A DNA stretch of 27,144 nt from DATHGT01 sp035317605 (GTDB lineage Bacteria > Methylomirabilota > Methylomirabilia > Rokubacteriales > CSP1-6): assembly GCA_035317605.1 (NCBI GenBank), contig DATHGT010000135.1, positions 1 to 27,144 on the forward strand, read 5' to 3'. A program made the translations under genes and the position numbers. Shown one piece after another: positions 8,383 through 15,615 of the stretch (positions are counted from its first letter, which is position 1; the number at the start of each line of letters is the position of its first letter). The notes beneath the pieces were generated by a model. It saw only the letters and a program-made list of their open reading frames with translations, ran no database searches and had not been told where the DNA came from.

Positions 8383-9154
8383 CGCGCGGTGGCTCCGTGA
8401 CACCCGTGAGGACGCCGTCACCTACGAGGGCGCCGAGCGCGCCGGGCAGATCGAACGTCTCGTCGGCGTCGAGCGCGCGCCCCGCCGCCGCGGCCAGACA
8501 CGCGCCGTCGAGGAGTGCGCGCCGGAACGCGTAGGCCGCCGCGCCGAGCGCGCGGAAGACGACGTCGTCGTCGCGACGACGAACCTCGAGACACACGCCT
8601 CCCGTGTCGAGGTCCACGGTGGCGTCGGCGCCCTCCTGGTTGGCGTGCCAGATGCGATCGATCGGCCACCGCGAGCTCATCAGGGAGAGGGACGGATCGA
8701 AGGAGAATCTCAGCTCGCCGACCCGCGCCGGGTCGAGACCTTCGAGGGACGCCCTGGCAAGCGGGACGGCGTCCTCAGCGTGAGCGGCGCCGTGCATCGC
8801 CCATTCGAGGCGCGCGACGTCGGCCAGATACGCGAGGTGCCGGCACGCGGGAAACTCGGCCAGGAACTCCGGCAGCGCGTCACCGTACTCGAAGAGGCAC
8901 GGCCCTCGGGGCGGATGCCGCCGTATGAACGCGTCGGCCGCGTACGCGAAGAATCGCCGGTCGACCAGCCGGCAGACGACGGGGTAGGCGGACTCCAGCA
9001 CGGCGGTCAACGACGCGAGCACGTGATGCCGATAGATCGCGAGCCGGGCCTCCACGGAGAGCCCGTCCTCGGCGATCCCCAGGTCGGCGTGCTCGGCCGC
9101 GCCGTCCAGGAGGGCGCCCCGGAAGGCCTGCTGCGTCTCACGAAGCGAAGCCAT
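8366..9154 (-). CDS. bufC: BufC-like bufferin maturation partner (DUF2063)
   Basis: A 262-residue protein of the DUF2063 'putative DNA-binding domain' family, the usual partner of DUF692 (MNIO) enzymes. The conserved N-terminal helix pattern is evident: L-R-E-T-Q-Q-A-F-R-G-A-L-L-D-G, then R-L-A-I-Y-R-H-H-V-L-A-S-L, L-E-x-A-Y-P-V-V-C-R-L-V and F-A-Y-A-A-D-A-F-I-R-R-H-P-P. A C-terminal beta-containing region follows. In bufferin systems this protein is thought to present the precursor peptide to BufB; the DNA-binding label is historical. ATG 9154 lies 17 bases inside the 3' end of bufB, implying translational coupling. The reading could be extended to 9196 but that part has no family similarity. 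Its own end overlaps the convergent lipoprotein A gene. Confidence 0.85.
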   Translation of the reverse strand: MASLRETQQAFRGALLDGAAEHADLGIAEDGLSVEARLAIYRHHVLASLTAVLESAYPVVCRLVDRRFFAYAADAFIRRHPPRGPCLFEYGDALPEFLAEFPACRHLAYLADVARLEWAMHGAAHAEDAVPLARASLEGLDPARVGELRFSFDPSLSLMSSRWPIDRIWHANQEGADATVDLDTGGVCLEVRRRDDDVVFRALGAAAYAFRRALLDGACLAAAAGRALDADETFDLPGALGALVGDGVLTGVTEPPRVNCVR

Positions 9155-10010
9155 GAGCCTCCGCCCCGCGCGCGTGTGCCGCGATTTCCTCCGCACGCTG
9201 AGCCTCCTCGAGCAAGACCTCGAGGGCCGGGAGGTCCGTGTCCCACTCGATCAGGGTGGGCCGGTGGCCGACCCGCGCGAGCGCGTGCGCGTAGAGCCGC
9301 CAGACTTCGGGCGCGACCCTCGAGCCGTGGTCGTCGATGAGGATGGTCCGGCCATCGGCGTCGTTGACCTGGTGGCCGGCGAGATGGATTTCCCCGATGG
9401 CCGAGGCGGCGAGTCCGTCCACGTAGGCGATGGGGTCGAAGCCGAGGTTGTGGGCGCTGACGTAGACGTTGTTCACGTCGCATAGGAGTCCGCAGCCGGT
9501 GGTCCGCGCGATCGCGTCGAGGAAGTCGGGCTCGGCGATGGTCGAATGCCCGAAGCGCAGATACGACGCGGGATTCTCCAGCAGGATGCGCCGCCCCAGC
9601 GCCTCCTGGGTCAGGGCCACGTGGGCGCTGACCACGGCCAGCGCTTCCTCGGTGTAGGGAAGGGGCAGCAGATGGTTCAGATAGGCGCCCCCCGCGATGC
9701 TCCACGATAGGTGTTCTGACACGAGGGCCGGCTGGACCCGATCGACGAGACGGCGGAGACGATGGAGATGGACGCGGTCGAGATCGTCGGCGCCGCCCAG
9801 CGAGAGACCCACGCCGTGGAGCGCGATCGGATAGTCCGCGCGGACGCGCTCGAGCGCGCGGAGGGCTCCGCCGCCGCCCATGTAGTTCTCCGCGTGCACC
9901 TCGAACCAGCCGACGTCCGGACGGGTCGCGATCACCTGGGCGACGTGCGGGCCCCGCAGGCCGATGCCGGTGGACCGCGCCGCGGCTCCCGTGGGATCGT
10001 CGGTGACCAC
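9138..10010 (-). CDS. bufB: BufB-like MNIO enzyme (DUF692), RiPP-modifying iron oxidase
   Basis: A 290-residue DUF692 protein. This family comprises multinuclear non-heme iron-dependent oxidases that modify cysteines in ribosomal peptides, including methanobactin and bufferins. The TIM-barrel metal-binding signatures are complete: W-F-E-V-H-A-E-N-Y (residues 35-43), ALHGVGLSLG (63-72), SEHLSW (98-103), L-L-E-N-P (143-147), CDVNNVYVSAHN (177-188), EIHLAGH (207-213), D-D-H-G-S (226-230) and E-W-D (255-257). The start is GTG 10010, 17 bases after the bufA1 stop; no ATG lies between. It overlaps bufC at its 3' end. The expected reaction is oxidative conversion of core cysteines of BufA1 to thiooxazole-type heterocycles. 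Confidence 0.92.
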   Translation of the reverse strand: MVTDDPTGAAARSTGIGLRGPHVAQVIATRPDVGWFEVHAENYMGGGGALRALERVRADYPIALHGVGLSLGGADDLDRVHLHRLRRLVDRVQPALVSEHLSWSIAGGAYLNHLLPLPYTEEALAVVSAHVALTQEALGRRILLENPASYLRFGHSTIAEPDFLDAIARTTGCGLLCDVNNVYVSAHNLGFDPIAYVDGLAASAIGEIHLAGHQVNDADGRTILIDDHGSRVAPEVWRLYAHALARVGHRPTLIEWDTDLPALEVLLEEAQRAEEIAAHARGAEAHGFAS

Positions 10011-10027
10011 GGCCCCGCCGATGCGGC

Positions 10028-10306
10028 TCAGCTCTGCTTGGGCTTGGTGCTGCCGCCGACGACCTTGTCGCAGCTCCCCGCGGGAACGTAGATCCAGGCG
10101 TCGCCCTGCCCGTTACGCTTCGACGTTCCCGCGCACGACGAGTTGGTCGTCTGACAGTCGTTCTTGCCCGCCTTGGCGATGCCGTAGCACTTCTCGTGCT
10201 CGAACTTCGGCATCGGCGCCGGCCCGCTCTGGGCCGCCGCCTCGAAGGTCAGCGACAGCGCGACGGCCATCGCCGACGCCAGCAGCACGCTCGTGGTAGT
10301 CTTCAT
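10028..10306 (-). CDS. bufA1: BufA1-like bufferin precursor peptide (DUF2282)
   Basis: A 92-residue precursor with a cleavable N-terminal signal sequence (K-T-T-T then SVLLASAMAVALSL, cleavage near A-A-A, about residue 25) and a C-terminal core with four cysteines at 40, 51, 58 and 79. The core EKCYGIAKAGKNDC and the later Y-V-P-A-G-S-C match the DUF2282 pattern of BufA1 bufferins, periplasmic copper-chelating RiPPs. In characterised members the inner cysteines are modified and the outer pair form a disulfide; the spacing here allows the same. ATG 10306 has GGAGG 7 bases upstream, which rules out the in-frame extension to 10333. It is the first gene of bufA1-bufB-bufC and divergent from the cyclase gene. 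Confidence 0.9.
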   Translation of the reverse strand: MKTTTSVLLASAMAVALSLTFEAAAQSGPAPMPKFEHEKCYGIAKAGKNDCQTTNSSCAGTSKRNGQGDAWIYVPAGSCDKVVGGSTKPKQS

Positions 10307-10393
10307 CGACGCCTCCATGGAAGTATCGTTCACTGCGCTCGTCGCCCTTCGACGTCCAGCCTACGGCGCCAGTGGGCACCGATTGTCACGGTC

Positions 10394-12256
10394 GTGTCAA
10401 CCCCCGAGCCCGCGCCCCTGACGGCGCCCGCGCCGGACGTGCCGTGGCGCCGCCCGCGCCTCTGGCAGCGTCTGGACGTGCGCCTGGCCGCCCTCTTCGC
10501 GCTCGTGACGCTCCTCGCCGTCGGCCTCGTGGGGACGTTCGTCTACCAGCGCCAGCGCCGCGAGGTCGAGGACATGGTCGGGACCCAGCTCCTCAACATC
10601 GCCCGGACCGCGGCGTTGCTGGTCGACCCCGCCACGCACGCGGAGCTGCAACGCGCCTCCGGCGTCGAATCGCCGGCCTACGCCCGCGTTCAGCGGGCGC
10701 TCGCCGCCGTGCAGTCCGAGACGGTGCTCACCACGCCCATCTACACGCTGGCGGACTACGACCCCGAGCGCCGCCGCGCGCGGGTCGTGGTCACCAGCGG
10801 CGACGACCAGCGCGCCGGTCAGCTCTACGCCATCGCGCCCGCGGTGGTGGAGCCGCTCGGGTGGACGCTCGAAGACGGGGTGGCCCGCTATACGCGCGTC
10901 TACGGAAACGGCAAGGGCCGGTGGATCACCGCCTTCGCGCCCATCGTGCTCGCGGGCAAGAATATCGCGGTGCTCGTCGTCGATTACCCCGTCGAGATCT
11001 TCCTCGACCGGTCCCGCGAGCTGGCGATGACCATTCTCCAGGGGACACTGGCCGGCGGCCTGGGCGCGCTCGTGCTCGGCCTGCTCTTCGCCCGGCGCAT
11101 CACGCGGCCCGTCAGCGCCTTGACGCGTGGAGTGGCCCGGGTCGCCGGCGGCGATCTGTCGCAGTCGCTGCCCGTCCGGTCGTCCGACGAGATCGGCCAG
11201 CTCACGCGCGCGTTCAACGGGATGGTCGAGGGGCTTCGCCAGCGCGACTTCATTCGCAACACGTTCGGCCGCTACGTGTCTCCGGAAGTCGTCAAGACCC
11301 TGCTGGAGTCGCCCGAAGGACTCCGCTTCGGGGGAGAGAAGCGGGTGGTGACGATCCTCATGTCCGATCTGCGCGGCTACACGCGGTTCGCCGAGCACGG
11401 CGATCCCGCCGACGTCATGAACGTCCTCAACGGCTATCTCGCGCGCATGACCGACATCGTCGTGGCCCACGGCGGCACCATCAACGAGTTCATCGGCGAC
11501 GCGATCTTCGCGATCTTCGGGGCGCCGCTCGCGCATCCCGACCACGCCGAGCGGGCGGCCGCGACGGCGCTCGCCATGCAGCGGGCGATGGTCGAGATCA
11601 ACGCCGATCACGTGGCCCGCGGCCTGCCGCCCTTCGAGATGGGCATCGGGATCAACACCGGCGAGGCCGTGGTCGGCAACATCGGATCGGAGCAGCGGGC
11701 GAAGTACGCGGTGGTCGGCAGCGTCGTGAACGTGGCCGGCCGCGTCGAGGGGGCGACCGTGGGCGGCCAGATCTTCGTGACCGCTTCGACCCATGCCGCC
11801 CTCGTCGCCCTCGCCGAGGTCGCGCCGCCCGTCTCCCTCGAGCTGAAGGGCCTGTCGGAGCCGCTCCTGCTCTACGAGCTGCGCGGTATCGGTGGACGCT
11901 TCGCCCAGCGCCTGGAGGACGAGTCCGAGGACGGCGTCGACGTGCCCGTCGAGCTGCCGCTCGTGGGCGCGGTCGTCGAGGGCAAGGTCGTCGGGCCGGA
12001 CGCGATCCGGGGGGTCGTCGTGCGCCTCGGTCGCCGCCGGGTCGATGCCCGCCTGAGCACGTCACTGGCGCCGCTCACCAACGTCCGGCTGACGCTCACG
12101 TATCCGGCCCTCGGCCGGGACTCCGGCGATCTCTACGGTAAGGTGGTCTCCGGGGCGCCGGAGACCCTCACCCGGGTTTGGCTCACCTCTGTTGAGGCCG
12201 CCGACGAAGGGGTGTTCGCGGCGTTCCTCGCGGACCCGGCGGCGACGGGTCGCTGA
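10394..12256 (+). CDS. Membrane class III adenylate/guanylate cyclase with HAMP domain
   Basis: A protein of about 620 residues: TM1 (30-51), a periplasmic sensor of about 155 residues, TM2 (about 212-233), a HAMP linker starting R-R-I-T-R-P-V (234-240), and a class III cyclase domain from about 316 to 510. Metal-binding aspartates are Asp325 (S-D-L-R-G-Y-T) and Asp369 (F-I-G-D-A); transition-state residues Asn446 and Arg450 are present (VNVAGR). The base-selecting positions are Glu365 (usually Lys in adenylate cyclases) and Ala439 (usually Asp or Thr), so substrate choice is uncertain. A C-terminal beta-rich region (530-615) may be PilZ-like, but the usual R-x-x-x-R motif is not obvious. GTG 10394 is the best start, though without a strong Shine-Dalgarno. 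Confidence 0.88.
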   Translation: MSTPEPAPLTAPAPDVPWRRPRLWQRLDVRLAALFALVTLLAVGLVGTFVYQRQRREVEDMVGTQLLNIARTAALLVDPATHAELQRASGVESPAYARVQRALAAVQSETVLTTPIYTLADYDPERRRARVVVTSGDDQRAGQLYAIAPAVVEPLGWTLEDGVARYTRVYGNGKGRWITAFAPIVLAGKNIAVLVVDYPVEIFLDRSRELAMTILQGTLAGGLGALVLGLLFARRITRPVSALTRGVARVAGGDLSQSLPVRSSDEIGQLTRAFNGMVEGLRQRDFIRNTFGRYVSPEVVKTLLESPEGLRFGGEKRVVTILMSDLRGYTRFAEHGDPADVMNVLNGYLARMTDIVVAHGGTINEFIGDAIFAIFGAPLAHPDHAERAAATALAMQRAMVEINADHVARGLPPFEMGIGINTGEAVVGNIGSEQRAKYAVVGSVVNVAGRVEGATVGGQIFVTASTHAALVALAEVAPPVSLELKGLSEPLLLYELRGIGGRFAQRLEDESEDGVDVPVELPLVGAVVEGKVVGPDAIRGVVVRLGRRRVDARLSTSLAPLTNVRLTLTYPALGRDSGDLYGKVVSGAPETLTRVWLTSVEAADEGVFAAFLADPAATGR

Positions 12257-12277
12257 GAGCCGGGCGAGGAGGCGGTC

Positions 12278-12691
12278 ATGTCCAGGGCGTCGACAGGCGT
12301 GATGTGCGCGGTCGTTTCGATGTTCATCCAGGCGTGCGCGGGCGGCGCGGTGCAGAGCGCCTCGAGCGGCGCGGCCGCCCCGGGCGTCCCGAGCTACGGC
12401 ATCTACGGGGCCGACAGTTACTTCAAGCTCGAGTGGCAGGCCGACGCGCGGCGTGGCCAGCCGATCGTCAGCGGGTACGTCACCAACCAGGCGGGTCTGC
12501 CCATGCGCAACGTCAGGCTGCGCGTGGAGGCGCTCGACGCCGCCGGCAACGTCATCGCGAGCTCCATCGGGTATGTGAACGGATACGTGACCCCGGGCTC
12601 GCGCGTGTATTTCGAGGCGCCCATGCCGGCGACGGCGCCCACGTACCGGGTCACGGTCCTCTCGTTCGATATCATCCAGGGACACATTTGA
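12278..12691 (+). CDS. Lipoprotein paralogue B (three-member local family)
   Basis: A 137-residue predicted lipoprotein, close in sequence to the protein at 7966: lipobox I-Q-A-C (Cys20), a low-complexity S/A/G linker, and the same single domain (SYGIYG, Y-F-K-L-E-W-Q-A-D, NVRLRVEALDAAG, IGYVNGYVTPG, RVTVLSFD). Several stretches longer than 20 bases are identical at DNA level with copy A, pointing to a fairly recent duplication or gene conversion. ATG 12278 has GAGGAGG 5 bases upstream. It starts 21 bases after the cyclase stop and is probably co-transcribed with it. No enzymatic residues are evident; a structural or ligand-binding envelope role is inferred. Confidence 0.82.
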   Translation: MSRASTGVMCAVVSMFIQACAGGAVQSASSGAAAPGVPSYGIYGADSYFKLEWQADARRGQPIVSGYVTNQAGLPMRNVRLRVEALDAAGNVIASSIGYVNGYVTPGSRVYFEAPMPATAPTYRVTVLSFDIIQGHI

Positions 12692-12711
12692 ACGGGCCGA
12701 GGAGGTGCGAC

Positions 12712-13128
12712 ATGCGTCGAGCGTTGGAAACGGTGGTGACGTGTGCGGTGGTGGCCGTGTTGATCCAGGGGTGCGCGGGGGGCATGACGCAGAGTGCGCC
12801 GAGCACGTCGGCCAGCGCGAGCGCTCAGAGCTACGGGGTCTACGGCATGGAGGGGTACTTTCCGATCGACTGGCAAGCCGGCGAGCGGCGAGGCCAGCCG
12901 ATCGTGACCGGACACGTCACCAACGCATGGGGGATCGGCGTCAACAACGTCAGGATGCGCATCGAGGCCCTCGACCCCGCCGGCGGCGTGACCGCGACGT
13001 ACATCGGTTACGTGTTCGGCGACGTCACGCCGGGCACCCGCGCGTACTTCGAGGTTCCGGTCCCGCAGAAGGCGCCGAGCTACCGCGTCTCGGTGCTGTC
13101 GTTCGACCCCCAGCAGTGTCGAGGATAG
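12712..13128 (+). CDS. Lipoprotein paralogue C (three-member local family)
   Basis: A 138-residue predicted lipoprotein following paralogue B after 20 bases with the same GAGGAGG ribosome binding site. The lipobox is I-Q-G-C (Cys21), followed by a serine-alanine linker and the family domain. It is more diverged than A and B are from each other: Y-F-P-I-D-W-Q-A-G replaces Y-F-K-x-E-W-Q-A-D, and IGYVFGDVTPG replaces IGYVNGYVTPG. It ends in F-D-P-Q-Q-C-R-G, with an extra cysteine near the C-terminus that the others lack. The tandem arrangement suggests duplication in place. A TTGACA promoter for the next operon begins 11 bases after its stop. Confidence 0.8.
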   Translation: MRRALETVVTCAVVAVLIQGCAGGMTQSAPSTSASASAQSYGVYGMEGYFPIDWQAGERRGQPIVTGHVTNAWGIGVNNVRMRIEALDPAGGVTATYIGYVFGDVTPGTRAYFEVPVPQKAPSYRVSVLSFDPQQCRG

Positions 13129-13138
13129 GCCGCGCGGC

Positions 13139-13167
13139 TTGACACGTTCGGGACCCGTGGTGAGAAT
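13139..13167 (+). promoter_or_regulatory. Candidate promoter of the molybdenum hydroxylase operon
   Basis: A perfect -35 TTGACA (13139-13144) is followed after 17 bases by GAGAAT (13162-13167), which matches four of six -10 positions. Transcription would begin near 13174, only a few bases before the TTG start at 13177, so the mRNA may be leaderless. No Shine-Dalgarno is seen before that start. Confidence 0.45.
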
Positions 13168-13176
13168 GGGCGCACT

Positions 13177-15615
13177 TTGCCAGGGAAATCCGCTCCGGAG
13201 GGGAGCTGGATCGGGAAACCGGTCAGGCGCGTCGAGGATGCGCGGCTCCTGAGGGGGCGGGGCGCGTTCATCGACGATCACCCGCCCGTCGCCAACGCCT
13301 GCCACGCGGCCATCGTGCGCTCACCGCACGCGCACGCGCGCATCCTCGGTTACGACGTCGCTGAAGCGCTGGCCATGCCGGGCGTGGTCGGCATCATCAC
13401 CGGCGAGGACGTGGCGAAGTCCACCAAGCCGTTCTCGGTCGGCGTCACCGCGCCCGTTCAGTATTACTGCGCGGCGACCGACCGCGCGCGGTTCGTGGGT
13501 GAGCCCGTGGCCGTGGTGGTCGCGCGCGATCGCTACCTGGCCGAGGACGCGGCCGAGGCGGTCGTGGTCCGCTACGAGCCGCTGCCGGTGGTCGTCGATC
13601 CCGAGCGCGCGCTCGAGCCCGACGCGCCGGTCCTGCACGAGGCGGTCGGGTCGAACCTGGCCGGCCACCGCCGGCTCGTGTACGGCGATCCCGATCGCGC
13701 GTTCGCCGACGCCGAGGTGGTGATCCGCCAGCGCTTCCGGTTCCCCAAGTACGGCTCCACCCCGATCGAGACGTACGGGATCATCGCTCGCTGGGACGAC
13801 CTCGAGGGGATCCTCACGGTGTGGTCGAACTTCATGGGGCCGTTCATCATGCACCCGCTCACCGCGCGCGTGCTCGGCGTGCCCGAGAACCGGATGCGCT
13901 TCATCGTGCCGCCCGACATCGGCGGCAGCTTCGGGATCAAGTCGAGCATCTATCCCTACATCGCGCTGATCGCGCTCTGCGCCATGAAGACCGGGGTGCC
14001 CGTGAAGTGGATCGAGGACCGGCGCGAGCACCTGATCGCGTCGTCCAGCGGGACCGATCGGATCGCCGACCGCGAGCTGGCGGCCCGGCGCGACGGCACC
14101 GTGCTGGGCATGCGCTATCGGTGGCTCGACAACGTGGGCGGCTACATCCGCAGCCCCGAGCCCGGCTGTAGCTTCCGGCCCACCGGCAACTTCGTGGGAC
14201 CGTATCGATTTCAGCACCTCGAGGTCGACGCCTCGGTGGTGATGACCAACAAGAGCCTCACCGGGCCCAACCGCGGCTACGCCTGCGGCCATCTCTACTT
14301 CGAGACCGAGAGCATGATGGACCTGCTCGCCGCGGAGGTCGGCCTCGATCCCGCCGAGGTGCGCCGCCGCAATCTGATTCCCGCCGACGCGTTTCCGTAC
14401 CGCACGCCGACCGGCGGCTACTACGACAGCGGCGACTACGCGGCCACCCTCGACAAGGCGCTGGAGATCGCGAAGTACGACGAGCTGAAGCGCGAGCGGG
14501 CGACGGCGCGAGCGGCCGGTCGCTACGTGGGCATCGGCCTGGCGCTCGCCGTGGATCCCTCGGTCTCGAACATGGGCTACGTGGCGGTGGCCCTCGATCC
14601 CCAGTTCCGCGCCAAGCCCGAGTACCTGCCGAAGTCGGGAGCCGTCGATTCCGCGACGGTCAAGATCGACCCGCTCGGCCGCGTGACCGTGATCATGGGC
14701 ACGACCCCGCAGGGGCAGGGCCATCAGACGATCGTGTCCCAGATCGTGGCCGACGAGCTGGGGCTCACGCCGCCCGAGGTGACCGTGGTCGACGAGATGG
14801 ACACGTTCACCCGCGTGTGGTCGATCTCCTCCGGCACCTACTCGAGCCGCTTCGGCTCCGTCGGCACCAGCGCGGCCGCGCTGGCCGCGCGCAAGCTCAA
14901 GGCCAAGCTCGTGGAGTACGCCGCCCATCTGATGGACGTCCCCGCCGAGCAGCTGGAGTTTCGCGACGGCGCGGTGCGGCTGCGGACCGGCAAGGGCGCC
15001 TCGTACTCCGTCAAGGACCTGGCCGGGCGCGCCCACTGGCACACGCAGTCGCTCCCCGAGGGGATGGAGCCCGCGCTCCAGGCCACCGCCGTGTTCGGCT
15101 TCACCGTCTCGCAGGCGGTCGACGCCGAGGACCGCGTGAATTCGTCCAACACCTACGGGTTCATCGCGGAGGTCATGGCGGTGGAAGTCGATCCCGCGAC
15201 GGCAACGATCAAGATCCTGCGCTACGTCACCGTGCACGACGCGGGGACCATCATCAACCCGATGATCGCGGAGGGGCAGATCTACGGCGGGGCGCTGCAC
15301 GGCCTGGGCGGCGCGCTCTACGAGGAGATGGCCTACGACGCCGACGGCCAGATGCTGACCGCGACGTTCATGGACTACCTGGTCCCGACGGCCAGCGAGG
15401 CGCCCGAGATCGACATCGCGCACGTCGTGTCGCCCTCGCCGCTGACCACGCTCGGCTCCAAGGGGCTCGGCGAGTCCAGCTCGATGACGGTGCCGGCGGT
15501 GCTGGCCAACGCGGTCAGCGACGCGCTGGCCCCGCTCGGCATCCGCATCACCGAGCTGCCGATCACCCCCACCCGGCTCTGGCCATTGATCCGCGAGGCG
15601 AGGGCCAAGGCGTGA
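13177..15615 (+). CDS. Xanthine-dehydrogenase-family molybdopterin-binding large subunit
   Basis: An 812-residue large subunit of the xanthine dehydrogenase/aldehyde oxidase family. It carries the Mo-molybdopterin cytosine dinucleotide site and hydroxylates N-heterocycles, aldehydes or aromatic acids with water. The N-terminus I-G-K-P-V-R-R-V-E-D-A-R-L-L-R-G-R-G is typical. Cofactor motifs include PPDIGGSFGIK (ending at 255), Q-G-Q-G-H and the catalytic glutamate E766 in KGLGESSS. The active-site loop reads P-N-R-G-Y-A-C-G (364-371), unlike the A-Y-R-C-S-F-R of CO dehydrogenase. TTG 13177 is the only in-frame start before the conserved N-terminus. It overlaps the FAD subunit gene by GTGA. The gene order large-medium-small differs from coxMSL. 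The substrate is unknown. Confidence 0.92.
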   Translation: MPGKSAPEGSWIGKPVRRVEDARLLRGRGAFIDDHPPVANACHAAIVRSPHAHARILGYDVAEALAMPGVVGIITGEDVAKSTKPFSVGVTAPVQYYCAATDRARFVGEPVAVVVARDRYLAEDAAEAVVVRYEPLPVVVDPERALEPDAPVLHEAVGSNLAGHRRLVYGDPDRAFADAEVVIRQRFRFPKYGSTPIETYGIIARWDDLEGILTVWSNFMGPFIMHPLTARVLGVPENRMRFIVPPDIGGSFGIKSSIYPYIALIALCAMKTGVPVKWIEDRREHLIASSSGTDRIADRELAARRDGTVLGMRYRWLDNVGGYIRSPEPGCSFRPTGNFVGPYRFQHLEVDASVVMTNKSLTGPNRGYACGHLYFETESMMDLLAAEVGLDPAEVRRRNLIPADAFPYRTPTGGYYDSGDYAATLDKALEIAKYDELKRERATARAAGRYVGIGLALAVDPSVSNMGYVAVALDPQFRAKPEYLPKSGAVDSATVKIDPLGRVTVIMGTTPQGQGHQTIVSQIVADELGLTPPEVTVVDEMDTFTRVWSISSGTYSSRFGSVGTSAAALAARKLKAKLVEYAAHLMDVPAEQLEFRDGAVRLRTGKGASYSVKDLAGRAHWHTQSLPEGMEPALQATAVFGFTVSQAVDAEDRVNSSNTYGFIAEVMAVEVDPATATIKILRYVTVHDAGTIINPMIAEGQIYGGALHGLGGALYEEMAYDADGQMLTATFMDYLVPTASEAPEIDIAHVVSPSPLTTLGSKGLGESSSMTVPAVLANAVSDALAPLGIRITELPITPTRLWPLIREARAKA

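Noticed and set aside
13321..15423. 700-codon minus-strand open frame opposite the molybdenum subunit gene
   Set aside because: Antisense to a gene with intact cofactor motifs; low-complexity Val/Arg/His/Gly content and no start-site support.
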